Positions 43,394-52,943 are shown, numbered from the stretch's first letter. The stretch is DNA of 64,000 nucleotides from Comamonas sp. JUb58 (GCF_004364775.1 NZ_SOAL01000001.1:248001-312000), one strand, 5' to 3'. Notes: a model not told the origin generated them from the sequence alone. Program-made: numbers and translations.

Positions 43394-44260
43394 ATGAATG
43401 CGCAAGAACAAACCCTGATCGAGAACCTCTTCCAGCAACTGCGCCAGCTCGATGGCCAGCCCAAGGATGGCCAGGCAGAAGCCTGGGTGCGCCAGCAGGC
43501 CCAGCAAACCCCGGATGCGTTGTACTGGCTGACCCAGCGCGGCCTGCTGCTGGAGCAGGCGCTGCAACAGGCCCAGCAGCAAGAGGCGCAATTGCAAGCC
43601 CAACTGGTCGAGGCCCGGGCTGCTGCCGCTAAACCGGCTGGCGGCAGTGGTGGCAGCTTTTTAGGTGCCGGGCTGGACACGCATTTTGGCCGTACCCCCG
43701 ATGCCAACCTGGCCAGCCGCAGCCCAGCGGGCTATGCGCCCAGCTCTCCGCAGAACAACGCCGCCCCTGCAGGCTATGGCGATACGCCAGCGCCGGCCAG
43801 CAGTGGCCGCTGGTTTGGCGCGGCCCCGGCAGCGCCCGCCCCTATCCCCGCCCCCATGCCTGCGCAACCCAGCGCTGGATCAGCAGCGGGCGGCTTTTTG
43901 GGCCAGGCTGCTGCCTCTGCCGCCGGTGTGGCGGGCGGCATGCTGCTGTTCAATGGCCTGAGCCATCTCTGGAGCAATCCTGCCCAAGCGGCGACCACCC
44001 CCAGCCATGCGGCTAGCACCAGCAGCCCGGCGGCGGACAGCGCCAGCACGGCCAGCTCCAATACCAACAGCAGCGGCGACAACAGTGGTCTGGACCAGCT
44101 CGCCCAACAAGCCGGGCGTGACCATGTGGATTCTTCCGTCAACCGGTGGATGCCCGATTCGGACAGCAGCAACACCAGCAATAGCAGCAATAGCCAGGAC
44201 GTGGCGGACTATGACAGCGGCGACGATGGTTTTGACTTTTTTGATGACGACCAGGCCTGA
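43394..44260 (+). CDS. DUF2076 domain-containing protein
   Basis: A 288-residue protein whose first ~75 residues match DUF2076: MNAQEQTLIENLFQQLRQ...EAWVRQQAQQTPDALYWL, ending in a Gln-rich coiled coil. The middle is Gly/Ala/Pro-rich, with a small hydrophobic stretch near 175-190 (AAGVAGGMLLFNGL). The C-terminal ~90 residues are Ser/Asn/Thr-rich and end in an acidic Asp-rich tail (DYDSGDDGFDFFDDDQ). The molecular role of DUF2076 proteins is not known. Confidence 0.85.
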   Translation: MNAQEQTLIENLFQQLRQLDGQPKDGQAEAWVRQQAQQTPDALYWLTQRGLLLEQALQQAQQQEAQLQAQLVEARAAAAKPAGGSGGSFLGAGLDTHFGRTPDANLASRSPAGYAPSSPQNNAAPAGYGDTPAPASSGRWFGAAPAAPAPIPAPMPAQPSAGSAAGGFLGQAAASAAGVAGGMLLFNGLSHLWSNPAQAATTPSHAASTSSPAADSASTASSNTNSSGDNSGLDQLAQQAGRDHVDSSVNRWMPDSDSSNTSNSSNSQDVADYDSGDDGFDFFDDDQA

Positions 44261-44289
44261 TGGCCGTCAGCCTCAAGTTCAGATGTAAA

Positions 44290-44321
44290 AAAACCGCCCG
44301 GGCAATTGCTCGGGCGGTTTT
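44290..44321. terminator. Bidirectional terminator
   Basis: AAAACCGCCCG (44290-44300) and CGGGCGGTTTT (44311-44321) flank a 10-base loop. It lies between the convergent DUF2076 and SDR genes, with A-rich and T-rich sides. Confidence 0.9.
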
Positions 44322-44339
44322 GCTTTGGGTTGCCAGTGC

Positions 44340-45167
44340 TTAGAAAGTACCGACGTAGGAGCCGCCGTCCGGCAGGATATTCTGGCCGGTGATATAGGCC
44401 GCCTGCTGGCTGCAGAGGAAGGCGCAGATGGCGCCAAACTCATCGGCGGTGCCGTAGCGGCCGGCGGGAATCTGCTTTTGCTGCGCTTCGCGGATATCGG
44501 CTTCGCTCTTGCCGGTCTTGCTGGCCGTGGCCGAGATGGTGGCAGCGATGCGGTCGGTGTCGAACTTGCCGGGCAGGATGTTGTTGATGGTCACGCCCTT
44601 GCCAGCAATGGCGCTGCGTGCCACACCGGCCACAAAGCCGGTCAGGCCGCTGCGCGCGCCGTTGGACAGGCCCAGGATATCGATAGGCGCCTTGACGGAG
44701 CTGGAGGTGATGTTGACGATGCGGCCAAAACCGCGCTCGGCCATGCCGTCGATCAAGGTCTGGATCAGTGCAATGGGGGTGAGCATGTTGGCGTCCAGCG
44801 CCTTGACCCAGGCGTCACGGTCCCAGTCGCGGAAATCACCGGGTGGTGGACCGCCAGCGTTGTTCACCAGAATGTCAAAGCGCTGGCCTGGGCCGCCTTC
44901 GGCATTCAGCACGGCAGCACGGCCGGCTTCGGTGGTGATGTCTGCGGCCACGGCGATCACCTGGGGTGCCACGCGGCCCGGGGCGGCGGCTGCCCACATG
45001 GCGGCCATCACCTTGAGCTGGCGGGCGGTGTCCTTCAAGGCTTCTTCGCCGCGGGCGTTGATGACCACGTTGACGCCTTCATTAACCAGCGCCTGCGCGC
45101 AGCCACGGCCCAGGCCCTTGCTGGCCGCGCAGACCAGTGCCCATTTGTTGGCAATTCCAAAATCCAT
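44340..45167 (-). CDS. SDR-family protein with non-canonical catalytic motif
   Basis: Short-chain dehydrogenase/reductase fold, 275 residues from ATG 45167 (AGGAG 8 nt upstream; the TTG start at 45173 is rejected). The nucleotide loop reads CAASKGLGRG instead of TGXXXGXG, and the NNAG motif is intact (VNNAGGPPP). The active-site segment reads ITSSSV...LSNGARSGLTG: Ser168 and Arg172 occupy the places of the usual Tyr and Lys. A catalytic role is therefore uncertain, or it uses a different mechanism. Similar SNGAR-type SDRs are, to my knowledge, not rare in betaproteobacteria. Confidence 0.85.
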   Translation of the reverse strand: MDFGIANKWALVCAASKGLGRGCAQALVNEGVNVVINARGEEALKDTARQLKVMAAMWAAAAPGRVAPQVIAVAADITTEAGRAAVLNAEGGPGQRFDILVNNAGGPPPGDFRDWDRDAWVKALDANMLTPIALIQTLIDGMAERGFGRIVNITSSSVKAPIDILGLSNGARSGLTGFVAGVARSAIAGKGVTINNILPGKFDTDRIAATISATASKTGKSEADIREAQQKQIPAGRYGTADEFGAICAFLCSQQAAYITGQNILPDGGSYVGTF

Positions 45168-45253
45168 ATTCAAATCTCCTTGTGGGTATAGATGCTATGT
45201 CACAAACCGCAGAAGTGCTGGCGCTGCTCGCCTTGCCCTTGTGAGTCGCCAAG

Positions 45254-45312
45254 ACGACCCAGAAAACCGGCGGTTTGCGCTGGAGGCAAGGCCACGACGC
45301 ATCCCGCGTTGA
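45254..45312. repeat. Dispersed repeat, copy 2 (truncated)
   Basis: Bases 45254-45292 match 9436-9474 at 32 of 39 positions. The right part (ACGACGCATC-GCGTTG) resembles the right side of copy 1 after an internal deletion. As in copy 1, the right end lies next to the stop codon of a minus-strand gene (EamA, stop 45319). Confidence 0.5.
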
Positions 45313-45318
45313 CGACGC

Positions 45319-46248
45319 TTATGGTCTTTTGGCCTGGTGGGTGAACACATAGATGCCGGTCAGCACCAAGGCTGTTCCGCCCACCATCACCGGGGTCAAG
45401 GGCTCGCCGAGCAGCCACACGCCCATCAGGATGGTGGACAAGGGCCCGATCATGCCGGTCTGGGCAACCGTGGCAGCGCCCAGGCGCTCGACCGCCAGCA
45501 TCACCAGCAACACCGGCACGGCGGTGCACAGCGTTGCGTTGAGGACGGACAGCCAGATGACGGCCGAATCCACCTGCGCGGCCTGCAGCGGCCGGGTCAG
45601 CAAAAACTGCGCAATGCAGAACAGGCAGGCAAAGCTGGTGGCCAGGCCCACCAGGCGCAAGGCGCCCAGGCGCTTGACATACTGGGCGCTGTAGACCAGG
45701 TAGACGGCATAGCTCACGGCGCTCAGGAACACCAGAGTGGCGCCCCAGCCCACCTGCTGGCCCGCGCCATGCGTGAGCAGCTCCACACCAAACACCAGCA
45801 TCACGCCGGCATAGCTGATGGCCAGGCCCAGCAGCTGGCGGCCGCTGGCCACCTTGCGGTACAGCAGCCAGCCCAGCGCCAGCACCAAGGTGGGGTTGAG
45901 GTAGAGGATCAGCCGCTCCAGCCCCGCGCTGATATAGCTCAGCCCGGCAAAATCGAGGTAGCTGGAGAGGTAGTAGCCGCAAAAGCCCAGGGCGATGACG
46001 GCCAGCCAGTCACGCAGCGACAGCGCCGGTTTGCCCCGCCCTGCCCACCAGGCCATGATGACAAACAGCGGCAGCGCAAACAGCATGCGGTACATGATCA
46101 GGGTGATCGCATCGACGCCATGGCGGTAGGCCAGTTTGACGATGATGGCCTTGCCACTGAAGGCGATGGCGCCAACGACGGCGCAGACCATGCCGGCCCG
46201 GCGTACGCTGGGCGTGAGCACCGCAGCCGGTGCAACAGAAACAGACAA
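45319..46248 (-). CDS. EamA/DMT-family transporter (second)
   Basis: A 309-residue, ten-segment DMT superfamily protein. Motifs: GAIAFSGKAIIVKLAYRHGVDAITLIMYRML, SAGLERLILYLNPTLV in the first repeat, and EPLTPVMVGGTALVLTGIYV at the end of the second. Probably exports a metabolite or amino acid. It is not closely related to the EamA gene at 42369 by eye. Confidence 0.88.
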   Translation of the reverse strand: MSVSVAPAAVLTPSVRRAGMVCAVVGAIAFSGKAIIVKLAYRHGVDAITLIMYRMLFALPLFVIMAWWAGRGKPALSLRDWLAVIALGFCGYYLSSYLDFAGLSYISAGLERLILYLNPTLVLALGWLLYRKVASGRQLLGLAISYAGVMLVFGVELLTHGAGQQVGWGATLVFLSAVSYAVYLVYSAQYVKRLGALRLVGLATSFACLFCIAQFLLTRPLQAAQVDSAVIWLSVLNATLCTAVPVLLVMLAVERLGAATVAQTGMIGPLSTILMGVWLLGEPLTPVMVGGTALVLTGIYVFTHQAKRP

Positions 46249-46264
46249 GATAACTCTCCAACAA

Positions 46265-47572
46265 TCAGTGCTGATCCGCCGAACCGTGGAACAAGCGATG
46301 GTGCATGCGGCGAATCGACCACCAGACGCCCAAGCCTATCACCGGGATGGCCAGCGCCGCCGTCGTTTCTGGCGACAGTGGCCACCCACATTTCTGCAGG
46401 CCCTTGGCCAGGTAGCTGATGAGGCCGGTGAAGTAGTAGGTGATGGCCGCCACCGACAGGCCCTCGACGGTGGATTGCATCTTGAGCTGCAGGCCCTGGC
46501 GCTCGTTCATCGCCTTGAGCACCGCCTGACGGCCCTGCTTCTGGCTGATGTCGACCCGCGTCTGCAGCAGGTTGCTGATGCGCGAGACACGCTGGGACAG
46601 TGCCTCCAGCCGCTGGTGGGCGGACACGCAGGTGTTGCGCGCGGGGGTCAGGCGCCGGTCCATGAAATCGCCAATGGTCTGGTAGCTGCCCAGGCGCGTT
46701 TCCTGGATATCGCCCACGCGCTGCTGCACCAGCGCAAAGTAGGCGCTGCTGGCCGAGAAGCGCGAATGGTGGGCGGCGTACTGGCTCTCCACCTGGGCCG
46801 CCAGGCGGGTGAGCTGGTCGAGCAACTGCGGCTCGCTGGCGGCACCGGCGCTGCGGATGGCGGAAGACAGCTCGGCCAGTTCGGACTCGGTGCTGGCGAG
46901 CTTTTCCATGGTTTCGCGCGCCGCAGGCAGGCCCAGCAAGGCGGCCATGCGGTAGGTCTCGATCTCCAGCAGGCGCTGCACCAGGCGGCCATTGCGCGCA
47001 GCCGACAGGCTCTGGTTCAGTACAAAGAGGCGCGATGCGCCGTCCGAGTGGATGGAGAAATCAGTGTAGATCTGCGCCTTCTGGTCGGAGGCCTTGGAGG
47101 CCACGAGCTTGTCCTCGTACAGCCAGCGCTGCTCGACCTTTTTCTCCAGCGCGGGCGATGCGGGCAGCACCCAGGCGTTCATCGCCAGCAGGCAGCGGCC
47201 CGGCAGACCGGCCAGCCATTGGGCGGGCACCAGGTCGCTGGCCGAAGGCAGCTCGGCCTCGTCCAGCGCCTCGGGGCGGATGGGCACCATCCAGGTCCAG
47301 GAAACAAACTCGGTGTGCAGCTCCCAGCGCAGGCGGCCATTGCCCAGGTCCAGGCGCAGGTGGTTGGCCTCGGCATCGGGCACGGGCAGCTGCAGATCGC
47401 GCAGCAGCTGGTGCAACCACTGGCGGCTGGCCGCGCGCTCGGCGGCATCGGCCCACATCACCGTGCAGAACACGGCGGTGTTGTCGGGCAGGGCTTCAGG
47501 GGGGCGGGAATGGACTTCGTTGTGCAGCGCACGGCGCAGGTCGTGCTGCTGCAGCAGGGGCAGGTTTTTCAT
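46265..47572 (-). CDS. DUF3422 family membrane-associated protein
   Basis: A 435-residue protein starting MKNLPLLQQHDLRRALHNEV (DUF3422 N-terminus, HNEVHSRPPE). The long middle is helical, and the C-terminal ~60 residues contain two membrane segments (VAAITYYFTGLISYLAKGL and LAIPVIGLGVWWSI). ATG 47572 is preferred because the family begins near this motif; the frame open to 47635 adds 21 residues with no ribosome site. The biochemical role is unknown. Conserved in many proteobacteria. Confidence 0.85.
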   Translation of the reverse strand: MKNLPLLQQHDLRRALHNEVHSRPPEALPDNTAVFCTVMWADAAERAASRQWLHQLLRDLQLPVPDAEANHLRLDLGNGRLRWELHTEFVSWTWMVPIRPEALDEAELPSASDLVPAQWLAGLPGRCLLAMNAWVLPASPALEKKVEQRWLYEDKLVASKASDQKAQIYTDFSIHSDGASRLFVLNQSLSAARNGRLVQRLLEIETYRMAALLGLPAARETMEKLASTESELAELSSAIRSAGAASEPQLLDQLTRLAAQVESQYAAHHSRFSASSAYFALVQQRVGDIQETRLGSYQTIGDFMDRRLTPARNTCVSAHQRLEALSQRVSRISNLLQTRVDISQKQGRQAVLKAMNERQGLQLKMQSTVEGLSVAAITYYFTGLISYLAKGLQKCGWPLSPETTAALAIPVIGLGVWWSIRRMHHRLFHGSADQH

Positions 47573-47712
47573 GAAAGACAAAAAGCGGCAATACGCAGAC
47601 GGCAAACCATCGAACTGCTGCAATTGTCGTGCCAAGCCAATACTTGTGCAGGCGCCCGCTCAAAAGCGGCGCGCCTGCCCCTGCGGGGGATGAGCGCCTT
47701 ATGGCGTTGGCC

Positions 47713-48363
47713 TTACTGCGGCACCTCAAAGCTCAGGGTAGCGGTGTGGCGCACCTCGTCGTACTGCTTGTCGCCCAGCTTCACGCTGCCGTTGTTGACC
47801 CGGGCCGTGACCTCCATCACATAGAGGCCGGGGAAGGATGGCGTAAAGCTGACGGTGCCATCCTTGGCGGGTGCCAGCACGCGGCGCCAGCCTTCGCTGG
47901 TGTCCACATTCACCTGGCTGGCTGCCACCGGCCGGCCCTTGAACATCAGCTGGTAGGTGTTGCCCTGGGGCGTTGTCGGCACCAGTTCCAGGTCATTGAC
48001 GGCCTTGGTCTCCTGGCGGCCAAAGCGGGCCTGGTAGTAGGTCAGCACGCCATCGCTGCCGGCACGGGTGGCGGCAAAGCGCTGGTCGGCCGGGGCGCCC
48101 TCTTCCTTGGCCAGGATGTAGGGGTCGGCCGATGCCGGCACGGTCTTGCCTTCTGCTACTACCTGGCGCGGTTCGCTCAGTTCGCTCAGTTGGCCTGGCG
48201 TCTTGTGCAGCTCGCCCACTTGGGCGCGCGTCTGGCCGTTCTCGGTTTGCAGCCACAGGTAATCGGCCTGGGCGGGCAAGACAGCGCCGACGCTGGCAGA
48301 CACGGCCAAGGCCGCTGCCAGCAGTGGGCGAAACAGGGTGGATGGTTGGGTTTTCTTGGACAT
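47713..48363 (-). CDS. DUF4198 domain-containing periplasmic protein
   Basis: A 216-residue exported protein. An AGGAGGAG site precedes ATG 48363, and the signal peptide (FRPLLAAALAVSASVGAVLPAQAD) is clear. The body (WLQTENGQTRAQVGEL ... YQLMFKGRPVAASQVNVDT ... FPGLYVMEVTARV) matches DUF4198, an immunoglobulin-like domain often found beside TonB-dependent receptors and metal transporters. It lies just downstream of the siderophore receptor gene, so it probably assists metal or siderophore uptake. Confidence 0.87.
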   Translation of the reverse strand: MSKKTQPSTLFRPLLAAALAVSASVGAVLPAQADYLWLQTENGQTRAQVGELHKTPGQLSELSEPRQVVAEGKTVPASADPYILAKEEGAPADQRFAATRAGSDGVLTYYQARFGRQETKAVNDLELVPTTPQGNTYQLMFKGRPVAASQVNVDTSEGWRRVLAPAKDGTVSFTPSFPGLYVMEVTARVNNGSVKLGDKQYDEVRHTATLSFEVPQ

Positions 48364-48655
48364 AAGCTCCTCCTCTTGGGCTGGATGGGATGGCTGGCGG
48401 GTTCCCGGCGGCGGCATGCGCAGCGGCGTGCGCAATGGCACGGGCGGGGAAAGCTGGCTCAGGGGTTGGCCATCGCGGGGCGCTGCGGGCAGGCCCCGAT
48501 GCAAACAGAATGGGGACTGGCGCTAAAGGCCTGCCCATCCGCTTGCGGATCGCAACGCGCAGCCTAACGCAGTTTGTGCGCTGCAAAACCCGAACCCTGC
48601 CGTTTTTTGGACAAGGCCGGGCGCTGCCACGGCGCGTTGGCAGCTCCGCCTGCAA

Positions 48656-51142
48656 TTACAGCTTGGGCGTGTACTTCAGGGTCAGCATGGCATTGCGCGG
48701 ATCGCCATAGGTGCCGCCGGTGTAGCCGACAAAGCCCGGCAGGATGTAGTGCTTGTCAAACACGTTGTTCACGTTGAGGGCGACGCTGACCTCGGGCGTG
48801 GCCTGGTAGGCCAGGCGCAGGCTGGTGATGGTGTTGCCTGCCACCTTGAAGGAGCGGTCATAGCTCAAGGTATGGCTTTGCGCGACGACGCCAGCGCCCA
48901 CACTCAGCCGGTTCCAATCGCCAGGCAGCTGGTAAGACAGCCAGGCGCGCAGCATGTGCTTGGGCGTCCAGGTGCTGAAGACCTGGCCCTGGTTGGTCGG
49001 GTCGTTCAGGAACTTGCTGGTGTTGAAGGTGTAGCCGACCATGGCTTGCAGGTCGCGCGCCACTTCGCCGCTCACTTCGGCCTCTACACCCTGGCTGCGC
49101 ACCTTGCCGGACGAGGTGGAGCAGTACCAACCATCGCAGGCATAGCCGGAGGCCAGGTCATTGACGGCGCGGTTCTTGTGGTTGTAGCGGAACAAGGCCA
49201 GCGAGGTGTTGAGCTTGCCGTTCATCAGCGCGCCCTTGATGCCCAGCTCGTAGTTGGTGCCGGTGATCGGGTCGAGCACCTTGCCCTCCACCGTGCGCTC
49301 GGACTGGGGCTCGAACACGCTGGTGTAGCTGCCGTACAGCGACCACTCCGGGGTGAGTGCATACACCAGGCCGGCGTAGGGCGTGATCTCGCCCGAGGTT
49401 CCGATGACCTGGCGCTCATCGGTGACGGCATTGGTGTAGAGCGAGTCATACCAGCTGCTGCGCGCGCCCACAATCGCCGTGAGCGGCTCGGTCAGGCGCG
49501 TGCGCAGGCTGCCGTAGATGCCTTTTTGCCGCACATCGTAGGCGGACTTCCACTGCCGGCCACCGGCGGCCAGCAGGCTGTCCAGGCTGGGCTCGGGGCG
49601 GTGGTGGTCGATGTTGAAAATATCGGCCCCGGCCGTGAAAGTGCGGGCATAGACATCGTTGGAGCGGTATTTGGAATAGTTGGCGCCCACTGTCACATCG
49701 TGGCGCAAGCCCGCCAGCTCAAAGCGGCCGTTGATGAAGGCATCGAAGGCGACCTTCTTCAGGTCGAAATCGGTGTACCAGTCGTCATAGGTCACATCGC
49801 CACCACCGGCTGCCACCGTGCCGGTCATGCGCTGGTGCAAGGAGGCGTTTTGCTCGCGCATCTGCAGCGCCGAGACCTTGAGCTTCCAGTCGTTGTTGAT
49901 GCGGTGGTTCAGGTCGGCATAGACCGTCGTCTGCTTCACGTTCGAGCGGTTCCAGTTGGAACCAGTGAAGGTGGAGCGCGGCAGGTCGGGCATGCTGCCA
50001 TCGGCATACAGCGGCAGGCCCATGATGAAGGGGCGGCCCTTGCTGTCGAGCTGGCTCACGCCAAAGCCGACCGTGGTGTCGGGGCTGATGTCGTAATCCA
50101 AGGCGGCGTAGAGCGAGCGTGTGCGCTCATTCACATAGTCGACAAAGGAGTGGCCACGCGACTCATCCACCACCAGGCGGCCACGCAGGCTGCCCTCGTC
50201 GTTCAGCGGGCCACCGGCATCGAGCTGCAGGCCATAGCGGTCCCAGGAGCCGGCGCGGGCGGTCACGGTGACAGTCGTCTCCCGCTGGCCGCGCTTGCGC
50301 ACCAGGTTGACGGCACCACCCGGGCTGCCCGTGCCCTGCAGCAGGCCCGAGGCGCCACGCAGCACTTCCAGCCGGTCGTAAAACACCATGCCCTCGGTCC
50401 CCCAGTTGCCCAGCGAGTAATGGTTGCGCGGAATCGCCACACCGTCGTACTGCCAGGCATCGATCTGGAAACCACGCGAGGCCAACACCATGCCCTGGCC
50501 CACGCCCTGCAGCCCCATCGTGCCGGTCACCTTGTTCATCGCATCGCGCAGGTCGCTCACGCCCTGCTCGTCGAGCTGCTTGCGCGTCATCACGCTGATG
50601 GACTGCGGAATGTCCTTGAGCGACTGGTCGCCCTTGTTGAGGCTGACGGCCGAGGCCGCCAACGAGCCCGTGCCTTCGCTGGTCGCGTTGCGCTCGCCTT
50701 GCGCGGTGACCGTCACCGTCGGCAAGGTGCTGGTGTCGGACGCCGCAGGCGTTGCCTTGATGACCATGGCCTCGCCCTGGCGCACCGCCATCAGGCCGCT
50801 GCCGGCCAGCAGACGGTCCGCCGCTTGCTGCGGGGTGAGCGTGCCGGAGACGGCGGGCGCCGTCTTGCCCTCCACCAAGGCCGGCGCAAAGCCGATGGAC
50901 ACGCCCGTGGCTGCCGACAGTGCCTGCAGCGCCGCGCCCAGCGGCTGGGCCGCAATCGACAGGCTGCTGGCCTGGTTGGCTGGGTTGGACGGTGTGGCGG
51001 ATTGCGCATGTGCCGCCAGCGGCATCGTCAGCACCAGCGCGGCTGCCAGCGCCAGCGGTGCGGAGTGGAAGCGGGCCATGGTGGATACCGAAGAAGTGCG
51101 CGAAGGCGCGCGGGAAGCGAGGGAAAAACGGGTGGAGGACAT
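48656..51142 (-). CDS. TonB-dependent siderophore receptor with signalling (STN) domain
   Basis: Outer-membrane receptor, 828 residues. After a signal peptide (ending PLAAHAQS) comes a secretin/TonB short N-terminal domain (IAAQPLGAALQALSAATGVSIGF ... QAADRLLAGSGLMAVRQGE), the signalling part that contacts FecR. Then follow the TonB box region (PTVTVTAQGERN), the plug (IPQSISVMTRKQLDEQGVSDL ... RGASGLLQGTGSPGGAVNLV) and a beta-barrel ending LTLKYTPKL with the usual aromatic-rich tail. Its ligand is probably a ferric siderophore. The start may be 51142 or the internal ATG at 51079. Confidence 0.93.
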   Translation of the reverse strand: MSSTRFSLASRAPSRTSSVSTMARFHSAPLALAAALVLTMPLAAHAQSATPSNPANQASSLSIAAQPLGAALQALSAATGVSIGFAPALVEGKTAPAVSGTLTPQQAADRLLAGSGLMAVRQGEAMVIKATPAASDTSTLPTVTVTAQGERNATSEGTGSLAASAVSLNKGDQSLKDIPQSISVMTRKQLDEQGVSDLRDAMNKVTGTMGLQGVGQGMVLASRGFQIDAWQYDGVAIPRNHYSLGNWGTEGMVFYDRLEVLRGASGLLQGTGSPGGAVNLVRKRGQRETTVTVTARAGSWDRYGLQLDAGGPLNDEGSLRGRLVVDESRGHSFVDYVNERTRSLYAALDYDISPDTTVGFGVSQLDSKGRPFIMGLPLYADGSMPDLPRSTFTGSNWNRSNVKQTTVYADLNHRINNDWKLKVSALQMREQNASLHQRMTGTVAAGGGDVTYDDWYTDFDLKKVAFDAFINGRFELAGLRHDVTVGANYSKYRSNDVYARTFTAGADIFNIDHHRPEPSLDSLLAAGGRQWKSAYDVRQKGIYGSLRTRLTEPLTAIVGARSSWYDSLYTNAVTDERQVIGTSGEITPYAGLVYALTPEWSLYGSYTSVFEPQSERTVEGKVLDPITGTNYELGIKGALMNGKLNTSLALFRYNHKNRAVNDLASGYACDGWYCSTSSGKVRSQGVEAEVSGEVARDLQAMVGYTFNTSKFLNDPTNQGQVFSTWTPKHMLRAWLSYQLPGDWNRLSVGAGVVAQSHTLSYDRSFKVAGNTITSLRLAYQATPEVSVALNVNNVFDKHYILPGFVGYTGGTYGDPRNAMLTLKYTPKL

Positions 51143-51230
51143 GGTCAGGCAATGCAGTAAATAAATCTCATTACCTTCTATGACGCACCGGGTTCGCAGA
51201 ACTGCACCCTGCTTTTGGTATTTTTTGGAA

Positions 51231-52367
51231 TTATTTTTTATCGGATCTGGCCACGATCTCGGCCCGGCCCCCAGCGCTGGGCACCAGGCGCACCGGCAGC
51301 ACCAGGGTCAGCATATGGGCGAACTCGGCCGGCTTGGCGGTCGCGTAGCTGCCGCCAATCGGCAGCGCGGCGACGGCAGGGTCGCGCACCACCAGGCCAG
51401 TGGGGCCATAGCGCTCCATCTCCTGCAAGGCCTGGGCGAGGGGAGTGTGGTCAAAGCGCAGCAAGCCCTTGCGCCACAGGCCCACGCTGTCGGGGGGCAC
51501 GCTGCCCACGGGTGCCAACAAGCCATCGGCGGCCACCTGGGTGGTTTGGCCAGCGGTCAGCAGCAGTGCGCTGGAAGGGGTCTGCACGGCGGCCACGCGC
51601 ACCCGCCCTTCTTGCACCTCCACCCGCACCTGGCCGGCATCGATGCCATCCTGGCGATAACGCACCGCAAAGCGCGTGCCCACCACGGTGACGCGGGCCG
51701 GGCCGGCCTGCACCTCAAAAGGCTTGCTGGCATCAGGGGCCACACTGAACATGGCCTGGCCATGCGCCAGCTGCACCTCGCGCCGGTGGCGGTACAGGCG
51801 CACCTGGGCATCGGTGTCGGCATCAAGCACCAGGGTCGTGCCATCGGGCAGCTGCAGGCTTTGGCGCTGGCCGCGCTCGACGACATAGTGCGCGCTGTAG
51901 ACCGGCTGCATCCACTGGTGCCAGCCCAGGCCGAGCGCAATCAGCAACACGGCACAGAAGGCCAGGCCACGCGGACCAGGCAGCAGGGCCTGCAGCCAGG
52001 GCCGAGGGCGCGCTGGCCTGGGTTGGGCGGCTGCGGGTTTGGGCGATGCGGCAGCGGCAGCCGGCTGGCTCGCCGCCTGGCTGGCGCGCCACTGGGCCAC
52101 CGCGTCTGCAGGCAGCGCACGCAAGCGGGCAACGCCGGTATCCATGCGGGCAAAGGCCTCGGCATGCGCGGCGCTGGCCTGCAGCCACTGCACCAGTTCC
52201 GCCTGCTCGCCCGCGTCCAAGCCCTGCTCCTGGCGGGTGTGCCACTGCGCGGCCTGCAGCTCCACAGCGTCCTGCTCGCCAAAGAAGGCCTGCAGCGCGC
52301 GCGCCTCCGCCGCCTCGTCAAAAGGCGGGGCGGATGCTTGGGAGGGCGAGGTGGAAAAACGGCTCAT
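51231..52367 (-). CDS. fecR: FecR-family anti-sigma regulator
   Basis: A 378-residue transmembrane signal transducer between the TonB receptor and FecI. The cytoplasmic part has the DUF4880-like segment (AAQWHTRQEQGLDAGEQAELVQWLQAS). One membrane helix lies near 134-150 (LAFCAVLLIALGLGWHQW). The periplasmic FecR domain (VVERGQRQSLQLPDGTTLVLDADTDAQV ... GQAMFSVAPDASKPFEV ... VVGTRFAVRYRQ) and a C-terminal STN-like segment (FDHTPLAQALQEMERYG) follow. It lies 60 bp downstream of fecI. Confidence 0.92.
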   Translation of the reverse strand: MSRFSTSPSQASAPPFDEAAEARALQAFFGEQDAVELQAAQWHTRQEQGLDAGEQAELVQWLQASAAHAEAFARMDTGVARLRALPADAVAQWRASQAASQPAAAAASPKPAAAQPRPARPRPWLQALLPGPRGLAFCAVLLIALGLGWHQWMQPVYSAHYVVERGQRQSLQLPDGTTLVLDADTDAQVRLYRHRREVQLAHGQAMFSVAPDASKPFEVQAGPARVTVVGTRFAVRYRQDGIDAGQVRVEVQEGRVRVAAVQTPSSALLLTAGQTTQVAADGLLAPVGSVPPDSVGLWRKGLLRFDHTPLAQALQEMERYGPTGLVVRDPAVAALPIGGSYATAKPAEFAHMLTLVLPVRLVPSAGGRAEIVARSDKK

Positions 52368-52427
52368 CTCAAAGCTATAGACGCATGGGCGCGGAAAAAC
52401 TGCATGTCGGCCCTGCGCTGGAAGGGA

Positions 52428-52943
52428 TCAATCACCATGGTCCAGCTCCTGTTTGCGGGTCGCGCAGGCGATCTTGCCACGGCTGATGTACTGGTTGACC
52501 ATGCTGATCGACACGCCCATGCGTTCGGCAATCTGCTGGTTGGACAGCTCGTCAAACAGGTACATGCAAAAGGCCTCGCGGCAGCGGGGCGGCAGGGCCT
52601 GGATGGTGGCCAGGTAAGCCTGCACGGTTTGCGATGAGGCATAGGCCGCCTCGGGCTGCAGGCGCTGGGGGCTGGCGGGTTGCTGGGTTTCATCGAGCGC
52701 GTCGATGTCTTCGTGCTGGCGCAGCTGGGCACGCCGGTCCAGATCGATCTTGGCGTTCAATGCCACCTGCTTGAGCAAAGCGGCCGGCTGGTCGATCACC
52801 TTGCCGGCGCGCTGCATGCCGAGCACGCGCGCATAGCTCTCCTGCGCCAGGTCGGCCGCGGTGTCGCGGTCTCTGACCTTGCGCAGGCAGAAGTTCAGCA
52901 GTTCTCGGTAATAGCGCTCAAGCACGAACGGGCAACGCCCCAT
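52428..52943 (-). CDS. fecI: FecI-type ECF sigma factor
   Basis: A 171-residue iron-starvation sigma factor. Region 2 is ELLNFCLRKVRDRDTAADLAQESYARVL; region 4 is ALPPRCREAFCMYLFDELSNQQIAERMGVSISMVNQYISRGK. It should direct transcription of the downstream receptor when the receptor binds ferric siderophore. A Fur-type box lies 47-65 bp upstream of its ATG. Confidence 0.92.
   Translation of the reverse strand: MGRCPFVLERYYRELLNFCLRKVRDRDTAADLAQESYARVLGMQRAGKVIDQPAALLKQVALNAKIDLDRRAQLRQHEDIDALDETQQPASPQRLQPEAAYASSQTVQAYLATIQALPPRCREAFCMYLFDELSNQQIAERMGVSISMVNQYISRGKIACATRKQELDHGD

Noticed and set aside
48749..51160. 803-codon open frame on the plus strand opposite the TonB receptor
   Set aside because: Its composition is His/Gln/Arg-rich shadow sequence; the minus-strand receptor has plug, STN and barrel features.
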